The notes under the pieces: generated by a model | What the model saw: only the letters and a program-made list of their open reading frames with translations | What the model was told of the DNA's origin: nothing | Database searches by the model: none | Translations under genes and position numbers: made by a program | In this document: one piece after another, positions 9,307 through 18,463 of the stretch | Position numbering within the stretch: the first letter of the stretch is position 1 | Layout: the number at the start of each line of letters is the position of its first letter | Source of the DNA: Niallia circulans | GTDB lineage: Bacteria; Bacillota; Bacilli; Bacillales; Cytobacillaceae | DNA: 64,000 nucleotides | Assembly (NCBI RefSeq): GCF_003726095.1 | Contig: NZ_CP026031.1 | Span: forward strand, 2,418,001 to 2,482,000 | Direction: 5' to 3'

Positions 9307-9750
9307 TTAATTACTTCTTACTCGTGTTCGGTTTTGTTCAGCCTTCTTAGCTCTCCATTGATCTCTAATATTCATAAACACCTTGCTGTATTGAACAATT
9401 TGAGCTATTTTATCTTGATTTTTTACAAGGGTGTTTTCTACATTATTGGTAATCGTTTGTACCGATTGATTAAACCCTTGTACACTCGTACCAACATCTT
9501 TTACTGCGTCAACCACAGAATTTAAACTTTCAGATTTTTGTTGAATATCTGCAGCTAAATCATTCGTTTTTTGCAATAAAATAGTTGTTTCTCTTGTGAC
9601 GCCATCCAGTTGCCTTTCTAACCCGACAAGTGTTTTAGAAACACTATCCAGTGTAGTATGTAAGGACTTCAATGTTCTCGCAACATAAATGACAAGAACC
9701 GTAAACGCAATAGCTATTAAAGCTACACTTAAGTATAAAAGATTTATCAT
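9307..9750 (-). CDS. ytxG: DUF948 membrane protein YtxG
   Basis: An N-terminal membrane segment (about residues 3-23) is followed by a long amphipathic/coiled-coil region rich in Thr, Val and Leu (SVSKTLVGLERQLDGVTRET), typical of DUF948. In B. subtilis it is the first gene of a general-stress operon. The ATG has GGAGGTG about 9 bases upstream. A sigma-B-like promoter candidate lies about 30-55 bases upstream, which agrees with stress control. Confidence 0.92.
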   Translation of the reverse strand: MINLLYLSVALIAIAFTVLVIYVARTLKSLHTTLDSVSKTLVGLERQLDGVTRETTILLQKTNDLAADIQQKSESLNSVVDAVKDVGTSVQGFNQSVQTITNNVENTLVKNQDKIAQIVQYSKVFMNIRDQWRAKKAEQNRTRVRSN

Positions 9751-9778
9751 ATTTATCGCACCTCCACTTTATTGGTCT

Positions 9779-9804
9779 TTTCCCAGATTCGCGTTTGCTA
9801 AAAC
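9779..9804 (-). promoter_or_regulatory. candidate sigma-B promoter of ytxG-ytxH-ytxJ
   Basis: On the minus strand, GTTTTA, a 14-base spacer and GGGAAA, close to the general-stress consensus GTTTAA-N12-15-GGGTAT, correctly placed before ytxG. The B. subtilis operon is known to be sigma-B and sigma-H controlled. Sequence match only. Confidence 0.4.
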
Positions 9805-9990
9805 CTTAGTTTTATTATAATTGGAAAAACTTTCAGAAACAAATGATTCTTTAGCAAGAGTAACTATACAATCGAAGCAAATAATCTTTCTTCCTTATTT
9901 TTTCTATTTTGAGTTTTTTTATTTAAGGAAAAAATATTTTCGGGTACAATAAGATAGTTATCACATTTTTTTAATATTTTGGAGGTACAT

Positions 9991-11106
9991 ATGAAGGATC
10001 CACGAATTGATCAACTAGCAAAAAACTTAATTAATTATTCCATTCGCTTACAAAAAGGCGAAAAAGTTCTTATTGAAAACTTTGGACTTCAAAAGGAACT
10101 TGTAAAAGCGCTTGTGCGTGAAGCATATGCAGCTGGTGGTTATCCTTTTGTTTCACTGAAAGATAATGATATTAATCGCTCCTTGCTTTTAGGCGCTCAA
10201 ACAGAACAATATGAAATGATGGCCCAATTCGAAGCAAATGTCATGAGTAATATGGATGCATACATCGGGCTTCGAGCTGGTGATAACATTAATGAGCTTG
10301 CAGACGTTCCTGCAGAACAAATGAAGATTGAAGGTGCAACCATTGGCAAAAAGGTACATAGAGAAATTCGTGTACCAAACACAAAATGGGTAGTTCTTCG
10401 TTATCCAAGCCCATCCATGGCACAGCTTGCGAGAATGAGCACCGATGCATTTGAAGATTTTTATTTCAACGTGTGCAACCTAGATTATGGAAAAATGGAT
10501 AAAGCAATGGATAATCTTGTAGAATTAATGAATCGTACCGACAAAGTTCGCTTAACTGGTCCTGGCACTGACTTAACTTTCTCTATTAAAGATATTCCGT
10601 CCATCAAATGCTCTGGTCAAATGAATATTCCTGACGGCGAGGTTTATACGGCACCTGTACGTGATTCTATCAATGGTGTACTAACCTATAATACACCTTC
10701 CCCTTATCAAGGATTCACTTTTGAAAATGTCAGCCTGAAGTTTGAAAATGGAAAAATTATCGAAGCAACATCTAATGACTCCGAAAGATTAAATAAAATT
10801 TTGGATACAGATGAAGGCGCTCGTTATATTGGCGAATTCGCTATTGGAGTAAATCCATATATTCTTCATCCAATGCAAGATATCTTATTCGATGAAAAAA
10901 TCGATGGAAGCTTCCACTTTACACCTGGCCAAGCCTATGATGATGCTTATAACGGCAATGATTCCAATATCCACTGGGATATGGTAAATATTCAACGTCC
11001 TGATTATGGTGGTGGGGAAATCTACTTTGATGATGTACTTATAAGAAAAGATGGTAAGTTTGTTATTCCAGAATTAGAAGTATTAAATCCAGAAAATTTA
11101 AAGTAA
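9991..11106 (+). CDS. ampS: M29-family metallo-aminopeptidase
   Basis: Cytosolic peptidase of the AmpS/PepS/aminopeptidase T family, which releases N-terminal residues from short peptides using two cobalt or zinc ions. Family features seen: N-terminal QLAKNLINYS...KGEKVLIE, central GPGTDLTF, the metal-site region YIGEFAIGVNPY with a Glu ligand, and the C-terminal HWDMVNIQRPDYGGGEIYFD. ATG 9991 follows GGAGGT; the upstream in-frame TTG would place that Shine-Dalgarno inside the gene. Length 371, slightly shorter than the ~410 of some homologues but apparently complete. Confidence 0.92.
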   Translation: MKDPRIDQLAKNLINYSIRLQKGEKVLIENFGLQKELVKALVREAYAAGGYPFVSLKDNDINRSLLLGAQTEQYEMMAQFEANVMSNMDAYIGLRAGDNINELADVPAEQMKIEGATIGKKVHREIRVPNTKWVVLRYPSPSMAQLARMSTDAFEDFYFNVCNLDYGKMDKAMDNLVELMNRTDKVRLTGPGTDLTFSIKDIPSIKCSGQMNIPDGEVYTAPVRDSINGVLTYNTPSPYQGFTFENVSLKFENGKIIEATSNDSERLNKILDTDEGARYIGEFAIGVNPYILHPMQDILFDEKIDGSFHFTPGQAYDDAYNGNDSNIHWDMVNIQRPDYGGGEIYFDDVLIRKDGKFVIPELEVLNPENLK

Positions 11107-11113
11107 CCTATGA

Positions 11114-11151
11114 AAAAGGGGATCAGAATTTTTAAATTCTGATCCCCTTTT
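11114..11151. terminator. bidirectional terminator between ampS and murC
   Basis: Perfect stem of up to 18 bp (AAAAGGGGATCAGAATTT / AAATTCTGATCCCCTTTT) with a minimal loop and T runs on both strands, placed between convergent genes. Confidence 0.92.
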
Positions 11152-11155
11152 ATTA

Positions 11156-12454
11156 TTAGCCTAATGTTTTTTCATAAGCACTTTGATATTTTTGAATATC
11201 TCCTGCGCCCATAAACAAGATTACACTATTATCATGTTCTTTCAGAGAAGAAACTGTCTCTTCTGAAATAATTTTGCTTCCAGGTACCTTATCAGCTAAA
11301 TCTGTAATACTTAGCTTTCCATGATTCTCACGGGCGGAACCAAATATATCACATAGATAAGTAGAATCTGCTAAATTTAAACTATCAGCAAATTCTTGAA
11401 GAAATGCTTGAGTACGAGAGAATGTATGTGGCTGGAATACAGCAACAATTTCTCTATCTGGATACTTTTGGCGAGCGGCTTCCACCGTTGCTTTTATTTC
11501 CGTAGGATGGTGAGCATAATCATCGATAATAACCTGTGTACCAATTGTCTTTTCTGTAAATCTTCGTTTTACACCTTCAAATGTCATTAAGCGCTCTTTA
11601 ACGATTTCCGCATCTAGTTCCTCATAATGACTAAGCGTAATAACAGCTAAAGCATTTAAGATATTATGGTCCCCAAATGTCGGAATGGAGAAGGTATTGT
11701 AATACGTATTACGTACATAAACTTCAAAAGTTGTACCTTCAGTTGTTTTCTCCACATTTCTCGCTTGGAAATCATTTTCATCTCCAAATCCATAAAATAC
11801 AACTGGTACTTTTGCTTGAATTTTTTGTAAATGTTCGTCATCCCCACAAGCAAAAATTCCTTTTTTTACTTGCCATGCCATCTCTTGAAAGGCAGAAAAA
11901 ACATCATCCACATTGGCAAAATAATCTGGATGATCAAAATCAATATTGGTCATCAATGCATAATCAGGGAAATAGGATAAGAAATGTCTTCGATATTCAC
12001 ATGCTTCAAAAGCAAAATATTCTGCTCCAGTTACCCCTTTCCCTGTACCATCACCAATTAAATACGCTGTCGGCTTTGCCCCCTTCATTACATGGGAAAG
12101 CAAACCAGTTGTTGATGTCTTTCCATGTGCTCCAGTTACAGCTATACTTGTAAATTGCTTCATAAAATCTCCTAGGAAACGATGGTATCGAATCACTGGA
12201 AGACCCAGTTTTACTGCTTCTTCAACTTCCTCATGTGTATCTGGAAATGCATTTCCTACAATAACATTCATTCCTGGTTGAATATTTTCACGTTGAAAAG
12301 GAAGAATTTTTATTCCAGCTTGTTCTAAAGCAATCTGAGTGAAAAATCTTTTATCCACATCAGAGCCTTGTACCTCAAAACCCATATCATGTAAAATTTG
12401 TGCTAATGCACTCATACCCGACCCTTTTATACCTACGAAGTGGTAAATAGTCAT
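11156..12454 (-). CDS. murC: UDP-N-acetylmuramate--L-alanine ligase
   Basis: Adds L-alanine to UDP-MurNAc, the first step of the peptidoglycan stem peptide, in the cytoplasm with ATP. Rossmann motif [11 protein letters not shown] (8-18), ATP loop GAHGKTST (108-115), and the C-terminal domain with [10 protein letters not shown] and [10 protein letters not shown] are all present. Length 432, as in B. subtilis. The ATG at 12454 follows GGAGGT; a longer in-frame reading from TTG 12469 only translates the ribosome site. It lies downstream of sftA on the same strand with a 258-base gap. Confidence 0.97.
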   Translation of the reverse strand: MTIYHFVGIKGSGMSALAQILHDMGFEVQGSDVDKRFFTQIALEQAGIKILPFQRENIQPGMNVIVGNAFPDTHEEVEEAVKLGLPVIRYHRFLGDFMKQFTSIAVTGAHGKTSTTGLLSHVMKGAKPTAYLIGDGTGKGVTGAEYFAFEACEYRRHFLSYFPDYALMTNIDFDHPDYFANVDDVFSAFQEMAWQVKKGIFACGDDEHLQKIQAKVPVVFYGFGDENDFQARNVEKTTEGTTFEVYVRNTYYNTFSIPTFGDHNILNALAVITLSHYEELDAEIVKERLMTFEGVKRRFTEKTIGTQVIIDDYAHHPTEIKATVEAARQKYPDREIVAVFQPHTFSRTQAFLQEFADSLNLADSTYLCDIFGSARENHGKLSITDLADKVPGSKIISEETVSSLKEHDNSVILFMGAGDIQKYQSAYEKTLG

Positions 12455-12712
12455 ATAAAGAACCTCCAACTACGCATATCTTTTAACAGTATATGATATC
12501 CTCATTCAATTTGCTCATTGCATTTATGTATGCAACTTTGTTCACTTTATTTTTCTCATTCAACTAATTAATCATGTTTCGATAATATACTAACTTTTTT
12601 TTCCTTTTTTTATTTCACATTTATACATTATACCATCTTTCATGATGAAAAACTATGGAACAGTATAATTCCAATGTATGGCAGCAGTTTACGAAGTAAT
12701 CCTTTTTCCTAC

Positions 12713-15385
12713 TTATTCATTTTCCTGTAATAACAGCAATTCATTTTCTGTTATTAATACGTCTCTAGGCTTTGTGCCTCTCGCTTCTGATATAAACCCC
12801 TGCTTTTCCATCATATCAATTAATCTCGCTGCTCGGTTATATCCTATCTTGAAATTCCTTTGCAGACTAGATGTAGACGCTCCACCTTGTTCAATAATAA
12901 ATTCACAAGCTTCATAAAATAACTCATCTTCTTCTTCAGACATTTGAACTTTTTTTAACAGCTCTTCTTGTTCAAATAAATATTCTGGTTTTCTTTCTTT
13001 CCTAACATGTGCCACTACCTGATCAATTTCTTCATCTGATACAAATGTACCTTGCAATCGAACGGGCTTTGATGTTCCATTTTCTAAAAATAGCATATCC
13101 CCTTTACCCAAAAGCTTCTCGGCACCACTAATATCAATGACGGTACGTGAATCAATTTGAGAGGAAACAGAAAACGCAATTCGTGTTGGAACATTTGCCT
13201 TAATCAATCCCGTAATAACATCAACTGATGGTCTTTGTGTAGCAATTAATAGGTGAATCCCACACGCTCTTGCTTTTTGAGCTATTCTACTAATCGCTTC
13301 TTCTACATCCGCAGGTGCCATCATCATTAAATCGGCTAACTCATCAATTACGATCACTAAATATGGTAATTTCTCACTATATCTTTTATGTTCTTCCGCT
13401 AATTGATTATATTTTGTAATATCTCTAACACCAGCATGTGCTAATAGCTCATACCTTCTTTCCATCTCTTCGACAGCCCATTTTAGTGCAGCAGTTGCCG
13501 TCTTTACATCTGTAATAACAGGACTTGCTAAATGGGGAACATAATTATATGGCGCTAATTCAACCATTTTAGGATCTACTAATAATAGCTTTAATTCCTC
13601 TGGCTTTGCTTTGTATAGTAAGCTCACAAGCATTGTATTAATACATACACTTTTTCCAGATCCGGTTGCTCCAGCTATTAATCCATGTGGCATTTTGCGT
13701 AAATCTGTAACGATTGGTTTTCCTGAAATATCCAAACCCATTGCTACCGTCAAAGGAGATGTTGAACTTTTAAATTCTTCACTCTCCAAAATCTCTCTTA
13801 TAAGTACAGGGCGACTTTTTTGGTTTGGAACTTCAATTCCTACTGTATGCTTTCCAGGAATCGGCGCCTCAATTCTGATATCCTTTGCAGCCAAACTTAA
13901 TTTTAAGTCATCAGAAAGATTGGTAATTTTGCTAACCTTTACTCCTGGTTCTGGTTGTACCTCATAGCGTGTTACAGAAGGTCCTTGTGTAACATTTACC
14001 ACCTTTGCATGAACATTAAAATTGGTAAATGTATCATTTAACAGCATAGTCTGCTCTTCAATCCATCCATCCTTTTCTATTTGCAAAATAGGTGGATTCA
14101 ATAAATTTTCTTCGGGAAAAACGTAATAAGGTAAGTCATTTTGTTCCTCATCTTCTTTTTCTATCATAGACGGAACTACAACTTCTGCCTTCGACTGTGA
14201 CTCTGGCTCCTCATATATTTTTTTCTCGACTTTTTGATTTGCCAATCGTTTTCTGTCTTTATTTAGCATCAACACATTAAATGGTAAAGGACCTTTACGG
14301 GAAGATGTCTTCTTCTCCTCTATTTTCCCCTGGGAAACTTCTTCCTTCTTTTCTTCTACTATTGCTTCATCATTTTCCTGATAAGCTTCTTCTACTACTT
14401 CCACTTCTTCAAACTTTAACAATAATTGATCATCATTAAGTTCTTGAACGTCTATTAAACTTTCTTCCTGCTCATTTACTTCCATTTCTGCTTCGCTGGC
14501 AAAAATGCTTAGAGAAGCAATATTCTCTACCTCTAGTGCACTATCAGCTTTAGAACTTATTTCTTCATGAAAATATTCCTCAGCTTTTATAGAAAGAGAT
14601 GAATCTTGCTCCATTATACTGTCCACTGTTACCGTTTCTTGCGCAACAGCTGTCTCAGCCTTATGCAGTTCAACTGTCTCCTCATTAGCATGTTGTTGTC
14701 CAGATTCTTGCGGTTCTAGCGACTCTATGTTACTTTCCGCTTCTTGAAGTTCAGGTGACTCTACAACTCTTTCTGCTTCTTGCAGTTCTGCCGCCTCTAA
14801 ATTCCTCTTCGCTTCTTGTGATTCAGCTAGCTCATCATTCATTCCAGCAAATGTTAGTAGTTCTTCATTTACTCTTATTTCCTTTTGTTCTTTCTGGTTA
14901 CTGTTCGCTTCTTTCGAAATTCCAACTTTTTTTTCTATTATTGGTCGCGATTCCGTTGTCCTTGTCTCTTTCCTTTCTGGACGATTATATCCATATATCG
15001 GAGAAACAACTTCTGTAGGTTTGAAAGGACGATTAGTACTATATGTATTGGATACTTTGTCTTCCTTCTGGTCACTTTTCGTCTGTTCTACATATGGAGG
15101 TTTATATGGTTGATCGTTTTCACGCCTATTTTCATGGAAGGCTTGCCTAGGTTCTCTTCTCTTCCTTCTATCCGTCTCTTTCTTATCATCTTTCTCTTCA
15201 TCTGGAATTAGCGGAAAGCGAAAGTTCCCTTTCGGATATTGATAAATAATCTTTGAATCTATTTCTTTCTTCCATGCCGTAGACTCCATTTTCGGTTGCT
15301 GTTCTACTTCAACCGATTCTTCAACTTGGTTCAGCTCCTCTTCTTCACTAGCAAACTGTTTAAATACTTTTTTGAACCAATTCAC
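12713..15385 (-). CDS. sftA: DNA translocase SftA (FtsK/SpoIIIE family)
   Basis: ATP-driven DNA pump that clears chromosome ends from the closing septum. Unlike SpoIIIE it has no N-terminal membrane segments, which points to the soluble SftA (YtpS) type. A basic/amphipathic N-terminus is followed by about 350 acidic, low-complexity residues with a repeated LQEAE-type motif, then the motor. Walker A GATGSGKS is at 572-579, Walker B is LLLVDP, followed by the FtsK signature with DELADLMM. The C-terminal winged-helix gamma domain (about 825-890) ends the protein. Start is GTG 15385 with a weak GGAAAG/GAGTG site. Length 890, against about 950 in B. subtilis; the difference lies in the variable linker. 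Confidence 0.95.
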   Translation of the reverse strand: MNWFKKVFKQFASEEEELNQVEESVEVEQQPKMESTAWKKEIDSKIIYQYPKGNFRFPLIPDEEKDDKKETDRRKRREPRQAFHENRRENDQPYKPPYVEQTKSDQKEDKVSNTYSTNRPFKPTEVVSPIYGYNRPERKETRTTESRPIIEKKVGISKEANSNQKEQKEIRVNEELLTFAGMNDELAESQEAKRNLEAAELQEAERVVESPELQEAESNIESLEPQESGQQHANEETVELHKAETAVAQETVTVDSIMEQDSSLSIKAEEYFHEEISSKADSALEVENIASLSIFASEAEMEVNEQEESLIDVQELNDDQLLLKFEEVEVVEEAYQENDEAIVEEKKEEVSQGKIEEKKTSSRKGPLPFNVLMLNKDRKRLANQKVEKKIYEEPESQSKAEVVVPSMIEKEDEEQNDLPYYVFPEENLLNPPILQIEKDGWIEEQTMLLNDTFTNFNVHAKVVNVTQGPSVTRYEVQPEPGVKVSKITNLSDDLKLSLAAKDIRIEAPIPGKHTVGIEVPNQKSRPVLIREILESEEFKSSTSPLTVAMGLDISGKPIVTDLRKMPHGLIAGATGSGKSVCINTMLVSLLYKAKPEELKLLLVDPKMVELAPYNYVPHLASPVITDVKTATAALKWAVEEMERRYELLAHAGVRDITKYNQLAEEHKRYSEKLPYLVIVIDELADLMMMAPADVEEAISRIAQKARACGIHLLIATQRPSVDVITGLIKANVPTRIAFSVSSQIDSRTVIDISGAEKLLGKGDMLFLENGTSKPVRLQGTFVSDEEIDQVVAHVRKERKPEYLFEQEELLKKVQMSEEEDELFYEACEFIIEQGGASTSSLQRNFKIGYNRAARLIDMMEKQGFISEARGTKPRDVLITENELLLLQENE

Positions 15386-15787
15386 ACGTAATCACTCTTT
15401 CTTTCCAATCTCATTACTATTTTAACAGTTATGTTCAGAATTGGGAGCACTATTTTTAACAACTCTCCCTTTCCCTCTTTAGCAGAAAGTTAAACAAAGA
15501 TAAATTTTCCTCTTTGTTCTTTTTTATTGCCAACACTCCAACAACTCTGGTTCTATAACTAGACTAGATACATTTATCATAGCAATTAAAAAAGAGACAC
15601 CTTTTGAAAGTTTGTATATCCTAATTGCCTCTTTCATTAAGTCTCTCTTTTTAATTAGGTTAAAACAGGGAACTTATAGAAACATTCTAGCTTTTCCATC
15701 CATATAATTGTTATTTTAGTATAAAAATATTTCAATTAGATGTCATTCAAAAGTAAATTATAAATCGATTTGATTACATTGTCCCTA
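15386..15787. other. sftA-ytpQ intergenic region
   Basis: AT-rich and without a coding frame on either strand. Apart from the hairpin at 15589-15653 nothing is recognisable. In B. subtilis the tRNA-binding-domain gene ytpR occupies this position; no remnant of it was seen. Confidence 0.6.
15589..15653 (-). terminator. terminator downstream of ytpQ
   Basis: Stem AAAAAGAGAC / GTCTCTCTTTTT with an inner GAAAG/CTTTC pair and a T run on the minus strand; it separates ytpQ from sftA. Confidence 0.6.
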
Positions 15788-16594
15788 TTATCTTTCTCTT
15801 TTTTTATTTTTGCCTAAAATAAATATAGGTTCTAATTCGCCATCCTCATATAGGAAAGATAGTGCTGTAATGGGAACTCTTCCGCTTGCAAAGAAACTCA
15901 TCGTCATTTGAGCTAAGATATCGTATCCTGTTTCATTTCGAATATCACCAATAATTAGTACATCTTGATGGGGAACAGCTACCGTCATTGTGCCTTCACG
16001 CTGCTCATACATATCCTTTAAAAAGGCATCATTTAATATTCGACTTGCATCATAGCCATCATTGCTGTTTAAAAAATAAAAAACATTACCAGCAACACTA
16101 TCTGCTTTTACATTTGTGGATAAAGACCTAACATTAAAAAGAGCCATTTCCTTAATCGAAGTGGCAGACCAATTTTCTTTTTCCATCAATTTCTCATCAA
16201 TGAGGCGATAGGTATTCCCCATATCCAAAGCATAATAAATTCTAGTTTCTGCCGTATGCTCATCTGTTATAAAGGGAATTTCCTCATTTGATTGTTGAGG
16301 AAAAGAAGTGGAACGAATCACAGGAAATATTTTTTTCTCTTTTCCTTCTATTTCTCCATCTTTTTCGATTGCTCCTAAGCCCTGTTCAATATAATAAACA
16401 ATCTCGTCGACTGCTTTTTCTTTTTTTGTTTCCCATTTTGCAATTATTTCAGGCAAGGAAACGGTAACTCCCTTTCCTGTTGCTTTACTCTCTATTCGTA
16501 CTTGATCTTTTTTACTATCAAATGAAAAAGTTCGATCCTCATTACTTATTCGTTGGATAAGCATATCCTTCATTTTTTTACTTGTCATTTTCAT
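15788..16594 (-). CDS. ytpQ: DUF1444 protein YtpQ
   Basis: Conserved Bacillaceae protein of unknown biochemical role (DUF1444/UPF0354). Length 268, as usual, beginning [10 protein letters not shown] like its homologues. No membrane segment or catalytic motif is visible; the sequence looks like a soluble alpha/beta protein with a conserved centre ([25 protein letters not shown], in part). Start ATG 16594 has GGAAGTG about 11 bases upstream. It sits between ytpP and sftA as in B. subtilis, but ytpR is missing. Confidence 0.88.
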   Translation of the reverse strand: MKMTSKKMKDMLIQRISNEDRTFSFDSKKDQVRIESKATGKGVTVSLPEIIAKWETKKEKAVDEIVYYIEQGLGAIEKDGEIEGKEKKIFPVIRSTSFPQQSNEEIPFITDEHTAETRIYYALDMGNTYRLIDEKLMEKENWSATSIKEMALFNVRSLSTNVKADSVAGNVFYFLNSNDGYDASRILNDAFLKDMYEQREGTMTVAVPHQDVLIIGDIRNETGYDILAQMTMSFFASGRVPITALSFLYEDGELEPIFILGKNKKRER

Positions 16595-16912
16595 GCTTGT
16601 TTCACTTCCGTCCTCTTCAATTTCTTCCTATTTATTATACTCTAAATGATTCGATAATCATCTTTTTAATAGGCAGTTTTTTCTTGTAATCAATGGAAAA
16701 AGGTTATCTCCGCTTAAAATATAGCAGTGAACTCCGTCCTTTTCCAAGCTACATTTTATATAGGAGACAACCTTTTATAAGACAAACACTTTTTTACTAT
16801 TACAGCAAATAAAGAACAAACTCGCTACTGATGCTTTGTAGACTTAATAAGCCTCCACGGTCTTGTTCCGTGTTGAGAATAAGCTAAATCATTCTCTCAC
16901 TTATTATTTTCT
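16595..16912. other. ytpQ-ytpP intergenic region
   Basis: No gene is visible in these 318 bases. The only structure is the long hairpin at 16697-16776 and a small CACGG/CCGTG stem near 16858-16874. Confidence 0.55.
16697..16776 (-). terminator. long-loop hairpin downstream of ytpP
   Basis: AAAAGGTTATCTCC pairs with GGAGACAACCTTTT (14 bp, one mismatch) across a loop of about 50 bases. On the minus strand it ends in a short T run. Likely the ytpP terminator; the loop is unusually long. Confidence 0.5.
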
Positions 16913-17227
16913 TTATAAAGATTCAATAAATTTTTCAATTTCTTCCTGTGTTTTTCGATCTTTGCTTACAAATCTACCAAGTTCTTTCCCGCCTTCAAAA
17001 GCGATAAAGCTTGGAATACCAAATACATCTAGCTCTATACAAGTATCAATAAATTTATCGCGATCGATATGTATAAATGTATATTGATCATATTTCGCTT
17101 CAACTTCTGGCATAAATGGTTCGATAAAACGACAGTCTCCACACCATTCTGCTGAAAAAAGAAATATATGTTTCTCTGGACTATTTTTAAGCTCTGCAAA
17201 TTCTTCTGCTGATTGTAAATGTTTCAA
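16913..17227 (-). CDS. ytpP: thioredoxin-like protein YtpP
   Basis: Small cytosolic thioredoxin-fold protein with redox motif WCGDC (Cys29 and Cys32 from the chosen start) and the cis-Pro region FGIPSF. It probably reduces or isomerises disulfides of specific partners, which are not known. The start is ambiguous: TTG 17227 follows AAGGGGG by 8 bases and gives the MKHLQSAEEF N-terminus typical of the family. ATG 17245, six codons upstream, has a weaker AAAGGG site. About 104 residues either way, complete. Confidence 0.85.
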   Translation of the reverse strand: MKHLQSAEEFAELKNSPEKHIFLFSAEWCGDCRFIEPFMPEVEAKYDQYTFIHIDRDKFIDTCIELDVFGIPSFIAFEGGKELGRFVSKDRKTQEEIEKFIESL

Positions 17228-17373
17228 TGTAAATGCCCCCTTCATAATATGTACCCTTTCATAAATAGTATCAGAATTATAGCTTCCTCACTACTAATAT
17301 GCTTTCCTATTGCTTCATTTTTATCAAGCATTTTCTACTTAAATTGAGCTAATTTCTAAAGTCCCTCTAGCTC

Positions 17374-17886
17374 TTATTTTCTTTGATATTCCATTTGACC
17401 TAGAAGCAATTCAACAACATGTTCAAACATTGCTGTCCTATTAATCCTGCCGTTTGTGAAGATTCCTATAGCACCTTCTGTTGAGCGAACATTTTCTTTT
17501 TGGACATATTCATCCATAACCGGACCTAGTTCTCTTCCTGCAACTAGTTTTGTTTCAATTTCCTTTGGTAGCGGAATTCTTGCTCCACTAGCTATATAGG
17601 TGGTTCCATCCTTCCAAACAAGCGCTCCCCAATTAGTTAAAAAGAGAGTGTCATTTGTTCGGTGGACGCCTCCTTCCAAGCCAATCCCTATCTCGCCGGC
17701 CCCTTCCTGCAATGCAGCCTTCGCTCGGTTAACGGCCCCTTTGATCGTTTCCTCATCTGAAAATGGCTGTTCGCTTACCCCAGAGCTCACATTAAATGTA
17801 GCAAACTCTATAGCCGCATCTTTTTCTAAACAGTTTTTTACTGCTTTTACTTTTGCTTTATTATTGGTGCCAATACAAACTTTCAC
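17374..17886 (-). CDS. DUF84 family NTPase (inosine/xanthosine triphosphatase-like)
   Basis: Family of YjjX-like phosphatases thought to remove non-canonical nucleoside triphosphates (ITP/XTP). Typical N-terminus VCIGTNNKAKVKAV, then VSSGVSEQPFSDEETIKGA and the EIGIGLEGGV loop that holds catalytic acidic residues. Length 170, normal. Start is GTG 17886 with AGGAGTG 8 bases upstream. Immediately upstream lies the intergenic repeat copy B, so its promoter must lie in the short gap or within the repeat. Substrate is inferred from the family. Confidence 0.85.
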   Translation of the reverse strand: MKVCIGTNNKAKVKAVKNCLEKDAAIEFATFNVSSGVSEQPFSDEETIKGAVNRAKAALQEGAGEIGIGLEGGVHRTNDTLFLTNWGALVWKDGTTYIASGARIPLPKEIETKLVAGRELGPVMDEYVQKENVRSTEGAIGIFTNGRINRTAMFEHVVELLLGQMEYQRK

Positions 17887-17925
17887 TTTGCTTCACTCCT
17901 AATATCATGACAAAATAGTTTATAA

Positions 17926-18419
17926 AAAGAGAGTGGGACATAAGCATTTCAACCAAATCTAACCCCGAACAATTATACGTACACACTAAAAAAAATTCGT
18001 ATAATTGTTTGTGTTTTTTTATTATTTTAAGAAAAAAGGTATGTGGTAATCACCCGCAGCCTGAATACACTTCGCTTTCCATGGGGCGAGCGCCAAGCCT
18101 CCTCGTTCCTGCGGGGTCTTGGACTTTCTCGCAGCTCCCATAGGAGTCTCCGTGTATTCAGTCTGCTCCATTTATTTTCTTTTGAAAAAAACGTTGGAAC
18201 GAAATACTCTTTAAAAACGGAGTGAAATGGAGTGGAAGACACTCAACTCCTGCGGGAAATAGAGCAAAGCCTAAGACCCCACAGGCTTGCCGAGGAGGCT
18301 TAGGTTGCTCCCCGCGGAAAGGGAGTGTCTGTAACGCAATGGAACGAATTGGATTCACCACTAAATTAGAGATTGTTCGTCTTTATCCATTATTTATTTT
18401 GCTTTGTCCCACCCTCTTT
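17926..18419 (+). repeat. copy B of the palindromic intergenic repeat (full length, MITE-like)
   Basis: 494 bases bounded by terminal inverted repeats: AAAGAGAGTGGGACATAAGC at the left (from 17926) and the complement of TTTGTCCCACCCTCTTT at the right (to 18419), with one mismatch and one single-base indel. Inside are three stems. Stem 0 (about 17960-18015) pairs AACCCCGAACAATTATACG-type sequence with CGTATAATTG and ends in a T run. Stem 1 (about 18062-18160) is closed by CTGAATACAC / GTGTATTCAG. Stem 2 (about 18236-18330) is closed by GACACTC / GAGTGTC with AGCCTAAG / CTTAGG inside. Clearly more GC-rich than its surroundings. No transposase; reading frames within it are symmetric shadows of the palindromes. 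Confidence 0.9.
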
Positions 18420-18463
18420 GATTAAATTTTTTATATGCATTATTTTAAAAATAGTTTTGGTTA

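Noticed and set aside
11677..12153. 158-codon plus-strand frame within murC
   Set aside because: Antisense shadow of a clearly conserved murC; no start signal.
18027..18425. Overlapping open frames on both strands inside repeat copy B
   Set aside because: They mirror each other across the palindromes, have no ribosome sites and resemble no family; they are a by-product of the repeat.
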